A stretch of DNA of 64,000 nucleotides from Armigeres subalbatus (GCF_024139115.2 NW_026942521.1:35005-99004), one strand, 5' to 3'; numbered from the stretch's first letter, positions 46,065 through 57,185 are shown. Made by a program: numbers and translations. Notes: generated by a model from the letters alone, not told the origin.

Positions 46065-46514
46065 TTGTCTGATTTTCTCAAAATTGCACGCGTCGAACCC
46101 TTCATGAAAGGAACCGCCGCGCTTTCTGCACCCCGTTTACTTGATTCTTAAGGTCACTCCTGACGGAATCCAATTTTCAAAGTACTCGCGTTTTCAAGGG
46201 CACACCATTCGATACGGAAGCAACGCACAACTGTCATTTTTATTTTTTCAGCTTTGCTGCGTCGCAGCATGCGTGAAAAAATAAAAATGACAGTTGTGCG
46301 TTGCTTTCGTATCGAATGGTGTGCCCTCGAAAACGCGAGTACTTTGAAAATTGGATTCCGTCAGGAGTTACCTTAAGGGTGAATAGCATTGCGGTGTAAC
46401 GTTTGGCGCGGCCGAACCTTTCGACAGTCATTCGCCGCGTGAAGTTTTGTGCAAGTACTCATTTGGGAGCATTACAAACGCCGCGCAGTGTATCATATCC
46501 AGAAAATCTTACAA
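46065..46514. mobile_element. 225-bp TA MITE (TTGTCTGATTTT ends), copy 1, split by a TTAA MITE
   Basis: The ends TTGTCTGATTTTCTCAAAA and CCAGAAAATCTTACAA are inverted repeats with TA flanks at 46063-46064 and 46515-46516. Removing the insertion 46152-46372 and one TTAA leaves 225 bp, exactly the length of copy 2 after its own insertion is removed. Confidence 0.92.
46152..46372. mobile_element. 221-bp palindromic MITE with TTAA duplication
   Basis: GGTCACTCCTGACGGAATCC pairs with GGATTCCGTCAGGAGTTACC, and pairing continues along almost the whole element to a central loop GCTTTGCTGCGTCGCAGCAT. TTAA occurs at 46148-46151 and 46373-46376; copy 2 of the host MITE has the single site TTAT here. 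TTAA targets indicate the piggyBac group. Confidence 0.93.
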
Positions 46515-46639
46515 TAACTATCTGGCGCTTAATTTACGTTGCGGCTAAAAATAAGCGGAGGTGTAGAATTTTTTATGAGCGGTAGATACAATTTTTTTCG
46601 CGACGACTTGAACACGCACTGTACTTGCTCCATGGCTAC

Positions 46640-46870
46640 TTCAAACTCGTACATTCCTCCGGAAATTGTATTGGTCTCAAACCTCCGGATATTTCTTTGA
46701 ATTTTCTTTTGGAAATCACTTCAGAAGTTTACTCAGATTTTCTTTTAATAATCATTCGGAAATAACAATAAGAGTTCTTTCGGAAATTTCATCTGGAAAT
46801 TTCTTTGAAATTACCTTTAGAAAGTTTCTAATAGAAACTCTTCCTAAAATTGCTTTATAGTATTGCCTAT
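46640..46870. repeat. Degenerate AAATTCCTT/AGGAATTTC repeat block 2
   Basis: The same word set and ~15-base rhythm as block 1. Confidence 0.7.
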
Positions 46871-46992
46871 ATACCACACTGCATTAGCTAATTGAGTGAG
46901 ATTTCCTTGAGAAAAAAAGAGACGGCAATACAATTTCACTCAGTCTGTGAGTGATTTGAAACGAGTGTGCATTAGCCTGGGACATGGATATA

Positions 46993-47463
46993 TTGTCTGA
47001 TTTTGTCAAAATTGCACGCGGCAAACCCTTCAGGAAAGGTACCGCCGCGCTTTCTGCACCCCGTTTACTTGATTCTTATGGGTGAATAGCATTGCGGTGT
47101 ATCGTTTGGCGCGGTCGTACCTTTCGACAGTCATTCGCCGCGTGAAGTTCTGTGCAAGTACCCATTTGGGAACATTACAAACCACCTGTCATAAGACGAG
47201 TTTAAACAATCCCATTGAATTCCATTGTATTCAGACAGATCTTCGTACTTGACTCGACTCAAGTCGAGTCAAGTACGAGACACTGAAGACGGCCTTACTG
47301 TTGAGGTCGAAATACGTATCTGTCAAGATACAATTAAGTGGTGGAATTCAATGGGATTGTTTAAACTCGTCTTATGACAGGTGAAAACATTCCACTAAAA
47401 ACATAATTTTCTTATCAACATTACAAACGCCGCGCAGTGTATCACATCCAGAAAATCTGACAA
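46993..47463. mobile_element. 225-bp TA MITE, copy 2, split by the inverted-arm element
   Basis: It has the same ends as copy 1 (TTGTCTGATTTT and AAAATCTGACAA) with TA at 46991-46992 and 47464-47465. The insertion 47183-47416 plus a 12-bp duplication accounts for the extra length. Confidence 0.92.
47183..47416 (+). mobile_element. 234-bp inverted-arm (foldback) element with 12-bp target duplication
   Basis: AACATTACAAAC at 47171-47182 and 47417-47428 brackets it. The left arm (CACCTGTCATAAGACGAGTT...) is the inverted, internally deleted counterpart of the right arm (...AACTCGTCTTATGACAGGTG), with a centre at ACTCGACTCAAGTCGAGT. A 34-bp non-palindromic tail (AAAACATTCCACTAAAAACA...) follows the right arm. 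Half copies are at 8400-8520 and 10976-11690. The long duplication suits Mutator-like or retroposon insertion; the class is open. Confidence 0.85.
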
Positions 47464-47465
47464 TA

Positions 47466-48080
47466 TGAAAAACATAAACTTTCGTTCCCTCATATTTTTC
47501 AGAAGCCTTTTGGGTCTTACAATGCTTGTGCGAAATTTCAGATAAATCGGTGAACGTATATTTTAGCGCCGGCGATTTTGGTTTTCCATAGGATTTACTA
47601 TGGGGAAATTTACCTTTACAAAAAAAAAAAAACCCCAAGGTGTCCCATTATTCTCTAACGATAAATCGATCCAACTACATCATAGGAAATTTTACCAGCA
47701 AACTTTCATTGGAAGACCGCAAAGTGATCCGACGCTCGTGAAAAATGTTATTTACATAAAACTAATTGCTGTATGAACGCAAGGATCATTGTACTTTTTG
47801 TTCCAGCATCACTGCTGTCTGCTGCTTACTGTTGTTTGTACGAGGCACCACTTTGCGTGGAGGGTTCGCTTAGCATGAATGAAAAGCGGGTTACTAGGGA
47901 TACGTTTATTGGCCTTACTGTTTGAGTATTCGTCCTTCTAGGTAGAAGAAATTCAACCAAATTTCAATGAAGGTGTGATTAACAAAAAGAGGCATGTAAC
48001 GCACACTTTCCACGCACAACGCAACGAAGCGACTATAGATGCGAGGTATAGGTTGGGGACTCTCATTCTCGACGACAATA
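47466..48080. other. Non-coding interval
   Basis: No supported feature. A short poly(A) run lies at 47620-47632. Confidence 0.4.
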
Positions 48081-48291
48081 TTGTAGATCCAGTTGAAAAC
48101 CGAACTGAGCTCTCGCGTCAATCGCATTTTCTCCCGTTTCCAAGTGTCGCAACTGCATCGCGGGTGGTGCGCAGGATAGCGCACGGCTATGGCATAGATG
48201 CGCACTACTCGCGATGCAGTTGCGACATCCAGAAATGGGAGAAAATGCGATTGTCGCGAGAGCACAGTTCGGTTTTCAACTGGATCTACAA
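48081..48291. mobile_element. 211-bp palindromic MITE with TA duplication, family member 2
   Basis: The arms TTGTAGATCCAGTTGAAAAC and GTTTTCAACTGGATCTACAA are perfect inverted repeats. TA lies at 48079-48080 and 48292-48293. It has the same architecture and length as 41805-42015 (shared GTCGCAACTGCATCGCG and ATGCGCACTA). Confidence 0.93.
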
Positions 48292-49189
48292 TAGTTCGAA
48301 GCTGGTCTGAGCGGGAATTTTAATTTTTTTTTCGATACTGGTATTCTTTAGGAAATTCTTTATATTTCGATATTCTTACTTTTGAGAAGCTTTCTGGTGT
48401 TTCTAATAATAGAATAATTATATGAAGTTGCTTTGCTTCTTTGATATTTGATTGATATGCCAATAATTCAAATCAAAGACTTGAAATATAACTAATTTTC
48501 TATTTTTCAGAGGGTATTCCTTTGACTTTCATACAAACTATTCTGTCAGCCGTGTATTTTTTTTTAATTATGAAGTGATGATTTATTTATTTAGTTTACA
48601 TCTAAACACATTACTGTTTATAGTTGATAGTTAAAAGTTATATTTTAAAATCATGAACTACTGTACAAATAGCTCTCAATATCACCGTTGATGTTGTACA
48701 CTAGACCTGTGCGCCGAAGTATTTGTGAGCGGCGGCGGCGTAAGGCCATTTTTACACCGGCGGCGGCGGCGTCGGCGGCGTCACGCCGTAAGCAATGTTC
48801 GGCGGCGGCGGCGGCGGCGTGAATCGGCGTGAAGAATTTAGAGCTGAGAAAAAAATCTAGCTTTTTATGAATTTTAGGGGTTTTTGTACAATTGCTTTTT
48901 TTCCTTTATTTATGTGAATTTTTAAATTTTTAGTTCTGATGATGATGATGATGATGATGGTCCCGCCACATACCCCTACAAAGGTTTGAGCTAGACGATT
49001 TATCTTTAAGATATTTAATTGTGATCAATTTAATCAGATTTTGCAAAACAATAAACGATCCGATTATTTTCACAGATATAAACAACAATACAAATTATCA
49101 TCGCTTTCCAGCAAAAAATATAAATAAGTAAAAAGAACCGTTGAGTTCTACTGCAGATGTTCGCAAGCATCATCAGTGATACAGCGAGT

Positions 49190-49370
49190 CCGATACAAAT
49201 ACAAAACTTGTGATACCTCTCGCATGATGCCAAAAGTTTCGTCAGGAAGCGCGTACTCAAACCATTCTCGCTAGTACCAATCAATTTACTGTACAAAGCT
49301 CGACAACATTCAAAACTTGTGTTACCTCTCCGTAGATACCAAAAGTTTCGAGAAAATCGCGTTCTATCTG
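49190..49370. repeat. Imperfect direct repeat (~50 bp, two units)
   Basis: ACAAAACTTGTGATACCTCT with CAAAAGTTTCG near 49196-49243 recurs as TCAAAACTTGTGTTACCTCT with CAAAAGTTTCG near 49310-49353. The minus strand across both shows a hydrophobic frame (FCICIGLAVSLMMLANIC) that I cannot assign. Confidence 0.5.
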
Positions 49371-49448
49371 AGAGCTCCCTACTTTTCTGTAGTATCTTTC
49401 AAACAGTTTCAAATATTTCAAATTGTAGTGATAAATACAAAAAGTCAT

Positions 49449-51176
49449 TTATACCTGTATTACGCGCGCGATTCTCAAACTTTCGTAGACTACACATAAA
49501 GAATAAAAGTTAAAACACATCATTTCTTCCGCGTTTCTAGTATTATATCCATGAATGTCACTTCCTCTTTCAATTCGATTACACAAATATCGTGGCAGCA
49601 ATCTATTTATTATTTTAAAAATGAACACCATAGTCAAATAAACAATTCTCTGCTTCACTGATAACCATTGTAAAGCGTCCAACAAAAAGGAGGAGGAAGT
49701 GAATCTATTGCATCTTAAAATCAAACGCATTACTTTATTCTGCAAACGCTGTAATCTCGATATTTGTGTTTCATTAGCTAGAAATAAAATGGAAGCACAA
49801 AAGTCCAAGTGAGGAGAGATGATTGACTTGTACAACTGTATTTTACTCGCAACAGTTAATTCGTTTTTTAATCGGCATAAAATTCCATACTTCTTGGCTA
49901 TTTTCTTGATGACATTGTTGATATGAGAATCAAATTTCAATTTATCATCAATAATCACGCCAAGATATTTAATTTCCCGAACGCGATCAAGTGTTTCATC
50001 ATCAATTTGAACGGAAACATTACCAATGACTCGATTTCGCGAAATTACCATGTATTTAGTTTTGCTTACATTCAATTTCAACTGTTTGTACTTCAACCAT
50101 CTACTTAAAGAACGCAAATCTGTATTCAAGCGTGAAACTGCATCTTCGATAGTTCTAGCTGCAATGAATAATACGGTGTCATCCGCGAATAGATTAATAT
50201 TACAAAATCGTAAAACCCGTCCCATGTCATTAATATACATAATAAATAGAACGGGCCCTAATACACTTCCTTGTGGAACACCAAGATTATTTTCCATGGG
50301 ATTTGAAACACAATCATTAAAAGCAGTCTTTTGAGTTCTGTCAGACAAATAGCTTCTAAACCATTCATATGCAGAACCCGAAATTCCAAAGCGCTTTATT
50401 TTTTCCAACAATAAGGGCCTAGAAATTGTCTCAAATGCGCGTTTAAGATCCAAAAATACAGCAATGATAGTATCTTTACGCTCCATGATCTCTTTCCATT
50501 TGGCTAACACCAAGTTCAATGCGGTTTCACAAGAATGTCCTTCTCGATATCCCGATTGTTCTTGTATTAGCAAGTTATTACTATTCAAATATGTAACTAA
50601 CTGGCCTTTGACAACAAGTTCTAATATTTTTTCTAATGTGTGCAACATGTTGATGGGACGAAACTCTTCGGCTTTAATCGTTCCAGCAACTTTTTGAATA
50701 GGAATCACAAGAGATTCCTTCCATACCTGCGGCACGTGCCCGGTTCTCAGTGATTCATTTATGAGGTCCAGCAGTTTGTGTCCAATGACATGAAAACAAT
50801 CTTGTAGAACTCTAGCGTTAACGTTATCAACTCCAGCCGTTTTACCTAATGAAAAGCATATGTTTTTAAGTTCATCAATTGTAATTGGGCGAAAACACTC
50901 GAGCCTACATCTACTATTAACCGGCTGTTTAATTTCATCGGGTTCATCAACCAAATCAATAGATTGATTGATTGATAAAACACTATCGATGAAATATCTA
51001 TTGAAATTACAAGCAATTGTTTGTTCCGACTGTTCTATTGTGCCATTGAAAGTTATGGACCGCGGCTTGGAACAATTGGGTTTTAACAAAGATTTTAAAA
51101 TTTTCCATAACTCCCTGCTGTTATTCTGATGCTGATCAATTTTCCTCTGAATATATTCACAACGTGTTGTTTTCAA
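49449..51176 (-). pseudogene. CR1/L2-type LINE reverse transcriptase, truncated at both ends
   Basis: A 575-codon uninterrupted frame holds all core RT blocks: VIPIQKVAGT (about 158-167), FRPINMLHTLEKILE (172-186), QSGYREGHSCETAL (207-220), AVFLDLKRAF (239-248), LGVPQGSVLGPVLF (298-311), catalytic FADD (330-333), LNVSKTKYM and IKYLGVIID. The C-terminal region (LSVKQRIVYLTMVFIFKIIN) suits CR1/L2-like LINEs. The endonuclease is absent: the frame opens at a TTG just after a stop near 51190. LINE homology ends near 49515 at HGYNTRNAEE, the last codons being unrelated flank. The intact frame implies a fairly recent fragment. Confidence 0.88.
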
Positions 51177-51199
51177 CGATTGTGAATATGAATATGTTC

Positions 51200-52435
51200 T
51201 TCACTCGTCGAGAGTACTAAGGCCAGGGGCACCTGGCAGGCAGAGGAGGCAGGATGGCCACCCTCAGGTCCAACTGTTGGATCTTCTAATGGCAAATTTT
51301 AATTCAAATGAACTTAATATTAATATTTTTAAGCTTAATATTAACACTTTAAAATTTAAGTAGAAGTGGTTAATGACTAAAAGTGGTCGATAAGAGGAAA
51401 CTATGACGTAACATAACAGACAATAAAATAATATAACTATTGGAAAGTAAGTACGAAGAATCCAGGTAAATCTTGGTAGTAATAAAAAAGGGTCCAGCGT
51501 CCAGGTGACGTTGCTCTCCGGAGATTATTTAAATGGCTTGAGGCAGGAGGCTCGCCCTTAATGTCCCGGTCAAGCCTCGTATTCCCTCGTAATGGAATTG
51601 GGGGAGTGCGATGCCCCCAGCTGAACTTGTTGAAATCGGAGATTAAGGATGCGAGGGACTCAGACCCGGGATGGGGTTCCCGGGCTGCCCGGTCACTGGA
51701 GAGGTGGGGACTTATAGCCTTGGGGTAACCATGGAATGCCCGAAAGCCTCGAGTTGTGGGAACTTGCTCCCAAGATTGATCTCGGGGTCCCAGTGAAGCC
51801 GTTAAATTAGTTTGTATAGGCCCCCATCTTTTAAGAAAGAGATGAGGGCGGCGGTGCTAGCAGCGTTGTCGGATAGTGCATTCCTGATGCTAGCAGATAT
51901 CCCGTAGGTATCCCTGAGAGCCTGATATTTGGGGCATCGACAGACATAATGTTCCACGGTGTTGCGAACATCACAGACGTCGCAGTTGGAAAAGGGCTCC
52001 CGTCGAAATTATGCGAGAGCCGTATGTGTCCAGTGTCCGGTGTGTGTCCGGAGCCGGGAGATGATTTGCTGTTCTCTGAGGTTGGATAGGTCTGTCCATG
52101 CCGATGTGGTTCCCTTCATTTTCTGAAGGTATCCGGAAGTTGTGGCAATCCAGGAATTTTCCCACTTTTCTAGTACTGCTTTCCTTATTCAGATTTTTAC
52201 GTCACCAAACGGGACGGATGACCTACGATGCTGGCCCTGATATCCGTCAAGGAGATATGCCGTGATGTTTCCAGGCACTCCGCAGTGTCCCGGAACCCAA
52301 GCGAGGGTCGTGTTCGGGAGCATGGTCGCCAAGATACTTTGGGTCCAGGGGTGCTTAGGCTCGTCTGGAGTGCGGAAATGACGCTGGCAGAGTCGGACAG
52401 GACGAGGATGGGTTTCCTTGATGGATAGGTGCGAC
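51200..52435 (-). pseudogene. RNase H-bearing LINE (I/R1/LOA type) ORF2 3' remnant
   Basis: The minus-strand frames give RNase H motifs ILVLSDSASVISALQ and WVPGHCGVPGN, then LRTHTGHWTHTALA and a zinc-knuckle-like CDVCDVRNTVEHYVCRCPKY, the C-terminal order of I/R1/LOA-type LINE ORF2 proteins. Frameshifts separate the blocks. The last segment (ALRDTYGISASIRNALSDNA) leads to a stop, followed by 3' UTR-like DNA to about 51200. It abuts the CR1/L2 fragment in the same orientation. Confidence 0.75.
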
Positions 52436-52519
52436 AGGCTTGATACCTACAGCCAGACTTATGGAGACAATATCCTAATAGCTATAGCTTATAGCTCTCC
52501 ACGGCAAAAGTGTACATTA

Positions 52520-53160
52520 CATCATCCACTAGGACATTTCCACATCACAGCACATGAGTTCATTCGAAAGTACTTCGGATATAAATCCAGAAATTCGTAT
52601 GGAAATTCCTCAAGACATGCCTCAGAAAATTCGAGAAAGGAATTCTAAGAATTAATTTAGACTTTCCTTAATGAATTCTTTCAGAATTTCCACCAAGAAT
52701 TCCCTTGAAAATTCTTTCCGAAATTTCTTCAAAAGTTCCTTCATGAATTTACTTCTACTTTAGGGCTTGCTTCGGAAATTCCTTTACGGACTCTTTTGGG
52801 AGGTAATTCATTCGAAACTATTTACTTTTGAAACTAGGATACTTTTGAAAATTCCTTTAAGAATTCCTAAGAAAATCCTTCAAGAAGTTCTATAAGAATA
52901 CCTATGGACACTGTTTTAGGAATACATTCGGAACTCCAGGATTTTTTTTTCAGAAGTTTCTTCAGGTATTTCTAATAGGAAATCTTCCAGTAATTTGAGG
53001 AATTCTTGGGAAACACTAGGAAGATAATTTTGGTATTCTTTCAAAATTTCCCTCTGGAATTTATTTAGGACTTTCTTCAGGACTTCTTTCAGAATTTCTA
53101 ATAGAAATACCTTCGGAGAAATACCAAGGCAATTTTCGGATTGGAAATTGTCTCGATTTC
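52520..53160. repeat. Degenerate AAATTCCTT/AGGAATTTC repeat block 3
   Basis: Recurring TTCTTTCAGAATTTC, AAGAATTCC and GGAAATTCC words with a loose ~15-base period, inside the hAT insertion. Confidence 0.7.
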
Positions 53161-53164
53161 CTTG

Positions 53165-53333
53165 GGCGTAAAAGTATCATCGTGCTAGCCTCATGATATA
53201 CGAATGCAAAAATGGTAACCTGGCTTAGAAACCTCGCAGTTAATAACTGTGGAAGTGCTTAATGAACACTAAGCTGCGAGGCGGCTCTGTCCCAGTGTGG
53301 GAATGTAATGCCAATAAGAAGAAGAAGAAGAAG
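53165..53333 (+). mobile_element. Retroposon 3' end with (AAG)n tail
   Basis: A segment of normal composition (ATGGTAACCTGGCTTAGAAA, GCTGCGAGGCGGCTCTGTCC, ATGTAATGCCAAT) ends in AAGAAGAAGAAGAAGAAG at 53314-53331, splitting the degenerate repeat. The short-tandem tail indicates a LINE- or SINE-type 3' end; the family is not certain. Confidence 0.6.
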
Positions 53334-53334
53334 A

Positions 53335-54370
53335 CCTTCGGACATTCCTCCGGATATTCCTTTAGCAACTCTTCCAGAAATTTCTGTAGACCTTCGAAAA
53401 TCTCCTTTTTTATTACTTTAAGAATTCTTTCGGAAATCTCTTCAGAAATTTTATTGGAAAACCATCAAAACTTTTGTTCGTGTATTCCTTCATTTTTTAA
53501 CCGTTGTTCAGGTGTTTTTTTAATTGAAAATAAGTTTAATACTCAAATACCTTTATAAATTTCTTCGAAAATTCTATTAGAGATTTTTCTAATGTCGAAT
53601 TCTTTTCGGAACTATTCCTGCAGTATTTTGCATGGTTTACTGAAGGAATTTTCTGAAGACTCCCTAGATGACTCCCTAGCGTTTTCGGAGAAATTTCTGA
53701 AGAAATCCCTGGATGTATGTCCAAATTAATTCCTGGTGGCTTTTCTAAAAAGAATTTTCGAAGAAATTCATGGAGGAATTGTTGAAAAAGAACCTGAAAA
53801 GATTTTCGAACAGGATTTTTAAAAGAGTTTCTGAAGGAATATTCGAAAGAGTTCTTAAAGTAATTTACGAAGGCATTTTAAATGGATTTCCCAAACAGCT
53901 ATTGAAATTTACATAGAATTTTTTATTTTCTCCAGGAGTTTCTTTAAAAAATCCAGACAGTAGTAAAACAAACTCAGTTTTGACTCTAGAAGCAAAACTA
54001 CATGCCAAGAAAAACTCCCAAAATATCGTGATTGCGGATATTCGAATATTCTCAAGAATTCCTTGGGAACTTACTGCAGGAGTTCCTTCGAAAATTTCTA
54101 CAGATTTTTTTTGTAAATACCTTAAATAATTCTTTAGGAAATACATTCAGGAATTTATTCGGTAAGTCATCAAGAAACTCATTCTAGTATACCTTTAAAA
54201 ATTCCGTCAGTAATTCGATCAAATTTTTCCAGGAATTCGTTTAAAAAACCTCCACAAATGAAACCAATTTTTCTGGAGATTCTTCAAAAACTCTCCTAAT
54301 ATTAATTCTGACAATTTCATCACGAATTCCTTCAGAAATTCTTTTTGGAATAATTTAAAACAAATCTACC
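53335..54370. repeat. Degenerate AAATTCCTT/AGGAATTTC repeat block 4
   Basis: A continuation of block 3 beyond the retroposon tail, with the same words on both strands. Confidence 0.7.
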
Positions 54371-54699
54371 CATGTAGATGGGTACACTTCCCCACAGTTG
54401 TAATGGATTTAACGCGCGCTTCTTAAAAAAGCCATCTCTTGAAAAGCTCAAAAAAGATTGCGAATCTAATTATTGATCTGTTGGGTTACACGGTTGAAAG
54501 GAGATTCTCTGTATTCTGCGGGCTTCGCGCAAGTGTCTCAGCTTACGGGCCCACCACCTCCGTTTTCGCCCTTCACACAGCAGTGCATTGAAAACAGATT
54601 GGTAATTAAATTCGATTGTAATATTGGATGGAGCCGTATGTAGAGCAAGACTAAAGTCAGGATGGTGGATAAATACATGCATACATACACACCAACTTT
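54371..54699. other. Insert or spacer between repeat blocks
   Basis: Different composition from the blocks on both sides (for example GAGATTCTCTGTATTCTGCG, CCGTTTTCGCCCTTCACACA). Probably a small inserted element, ends not defined; two short frames here have no known motif. Confidence 0.35.
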
Positions 54700-55140
54700 A
54701 AAAAAAATGTATAAAATTTCTTTGAACATTATTTTAACAATTCCACTGGATTTTTTCAGAACCTTCCATTCCCTTGGAAATTCATCTAGTAGTTCTTTAG
54801 GAATTTCCTCCGCCTTTTCCTTCCAAAATTCTAGGACGAATTTTCAGATATCTCTGTACGAATTCCTAGAGAGATTCTCAAAAGAACTACTAAAGAATTA
54901 CCTATATGCTTAAATTTGTTAAAGAATTTTTTTTGGACATTCCTCTAAGAATTCCTTCGGAATTTTCCCCAGGAATTCTTTCAGAAAATCTTCCTGACGG
55001 AGTTAATTCAGATTCCTCAAGATTCTAAGAATTTTCTTCAGGTATTATTCCTTCAGAACTTCCTTAAGGACTTCCTTCGGATATTATTTCAGGAAAACCA
55101 AGAAATTTCTTTGAGAATTGTTATTTTTAGAACAATTCTC
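54700..55140. repeat. Degenerate AAATTCCTT/AGGAATTTC repeat block 5
   Basis: The same word set. It ends shortly before an 85-codon frame at 55161. Confidence 0.65.
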
Positions 55141-55160
55141 GCTATTTAAGTACAAGGAGA

Positions 55161-55418
55161 GTGAAGAAAATGTCCAAATTGGTGGGTCACGTACTGGCTT
55201 CAGAAGCCAAGTTACCATTATTGCATTCTTTAGCCAAGAAGATCTTGGATGATCTAACATTTAACACGCCAATGCGGGTAAAAGTGACAGAAATAAAAGC
55301 AAACAAATCTGCTAAAGGTATAATCAGTACTGGAAAAGGTCGTGATCGTCATAAGACAGAGAGCAAAGCGCCTTTTTCTATTCCAGGCGACCAAATGAAA
55401 GAATCGTGGGTACTTTGA
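55161..55418 (+). CDS. Unrecognised 85-codon ORF near the right end of the hAT insertion
   Basis: The frame is basic and protein-like (EAKLPLLHSLAKKILDDLTF, TGKGRDRHKTESKAPFS) in an otherwise repeat-rich area. It could be a remnant of a transposon protein or captured host exon. No motif is diagnostic and the GTG/ATG start choice is open. Confidence 0.25.
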   Translation: MKKMSKLVGHVLASEAKLPLLHSLAKKILDDLTFNTPMRVKVTEIKANKSAKGIISTGKGRDRHKTESKAPFSIPGDQMKESWVL

Positions 55419-55960
55419 TCAATTTCGCATGAAAGGCAGTCATGGAAGGATGTTGTGCTTTATTTAAAAATTAAAATTCCTAAGTTATTTTAATAGATAT
55501 ATGCGAAAAATAGTGACTAGTCGATAAATTAATCATACTTCTTTAATTCACCGAGTTGAAAGTGAAAATAAAGACAAAAATAAAGCAGATATTGCACACT
55601 TTCATGACCTGTCACTTGAGATTTTTGTAGCATGCCATTCATCCTTCGCGTTTCAATAGATTTTGAAAGGGGCAAATATGTAAACATCGCGTGACATCTC
55701 TTATTGAAAATGAGAAATTCCAGTACTGGGTATAATAGCTACTTCATTGATGCCTGACAGGTTGCCTTGGTTCGGCAGATGCAAACGCACTGTATATTGA
55801 GATTTTTGTATTGGCTAATCATCGGCGTGAAGTACGAAATTCGGCGGCGTGGAGCCATCCGGCGTATGGCGCGCCGCCGACACCTTGACCGGCGTCGGCG
55901 TACGTCAATAAGTGTCGGCGGCGGCGGCGTGGCGCGGCGGCGCACAGGTCTATTGTACAC

Positions 55961-57120
55961 GAATATTTTGAGTTCATATGTAGGAATGTGACATAAAATA
56001 GATTTATTAAATATGCTATTTTAACTCAAAACGGCTACGCAGTCTTTAAGGATTAAAACAAGATTTATATTTGTCCAACGTTTCGACACGGGGTTGGTGT
56101 TTTCATCAGGGGAAAAATATTATGTTTGTTCCTTGTCTAATGTTTAGTCTTAGTCTGGAAAAAATCTATACTAAATAGTTTCAAAGTTACGCTAAATCTC
56201 TATTCGCCTGGTTGACCCCAGCTTCGTTTATGTGACAGTAATACAGCGTTAGTATAACTTTGATTTATACGTATTTAGTATAGTTTTGTTTTGCGTTATT
56301 ATTGTCAGTTGGTGGATTCTGCATTATTTTTTAGTTTTGCCTGTCAGTATAGAAATTATATTTTGAAACAACAAATGTTTTATTCATGGAATAATCATTA
56401 AAATTTATTGTTTTCTATGTACAGTTTTTCTAATAAAGGCACTTTTACTTTTCACATGTTTTGCTGCGAATCTATAAAAGTCGGTTTGATGAATATCGAG
56501 AACCACAATCGCATTCCACAACCTCCATTTCGTTAGTTTTTTTTTTCTGTATTCCTCTTCGGTTGGCGAAGTTGAATCTGCTTCTAGGCTCAGAACGTTT
56601 CAGACATAATCTGCCACAAAGATCTGCAAAAAATGGATAGTTATGAATTTCTTCTTGCAGCGGGATATTGGGATACTTACGGTTTATTTTGCGACGCACC
56701 AGCAGCTAACACATTCTTTTCGAGGTGAACAACCGGAATCTCAATCAAGATGATCATTGATGGTGAGAATGTGGCTGATCCTTTCGTTCGTGGGGAAATG
56801 TCCGGAGAAGATTTCTTTCGTCGATTTCCGAACCACTATTCGCTCAGGCTGTGTGCAAAATCAGCGTTTCTGGATGCGTCATTTTTATTTTCCGCAATCA
56901 AGTGTGGAGTATCCGGTCGAAGCGAAATTATCCCATTATTTTCACTCACCAACATTTTTCTCGCTGAATCTTTTTCAGAACTATTCATTTAACAGAATGT
57001 CTGCCAGCTCGAATAAACAGTAAAACAATCAACATCAGCTATTCCGATATAGTTTAAATTTAAATCAACGATAGTATACTTTAAAATCAATCAAATGTTT
57101 AACTTCCGCTAATGACAATA
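55961..57120. other. Interval with weak exon-like signals, no assigned gene
   Basis: Between 56470 and 57020 both strands carry short frames, and the minus strand has a donor-like AAACC/GTAAGTATCC (about 56680) and an acceptor-like TTTTTTGCAG (about 56630). They do not join into a recognisable protein, so no gene is called. Confidence 0.35.
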
Positions 57121-57185
57121 AGTCCTGGTGTTAGGTGGGACGCTAAACAGCCCTGACACGACGGCCCTCCGACGAGACAGGAGGT

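Larger units (their letters stand above)
48702..55952. mobile_element. 7.25-kb hAT-type insertion with GGC-rich subterminal repeats
   Basis: The ends TAGACCTGTGCGCCG (48702) and CGGCGCACAGGTCTA (55952) are perfect inverted repeats. TTGTACAC lies at 48694-48701 and 55953-55960. Behind each end lie clusters of GGCGGCGGCGT and CGGCGTGAA (48728-48835; 55825-55945) in mirror arrangement. The span includes two LINE fragments and degenerate repeat blocks, so the original element was shorter. No hAT transposase frame was recognised. Confidence 0.9.

Noticed and set aside
48720..48835. CpG island or promoter from GGC runs
   Set aside because: The runs are mirrored at 55825-55945 and lie just inside perfect inverted ends, so they are transposon subterminal repeats.
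49030..49296. Hydrophobic 88-codon minus-strand ORF as an odorant-receptor fragment
   Set aside because: Hydrophobicity alone is not evidence; no receptor motif or intron signal was found.
55739..55991. Arg-rich ORFs on both strands
   Set aside because: They arise from the GGC/GCC subterminal repeats of the hAT element.
56472..57023. Small host gene with splice signals
   Set aside because: Candidate exons do not join into a continuous frame with recognisable features on either strand.
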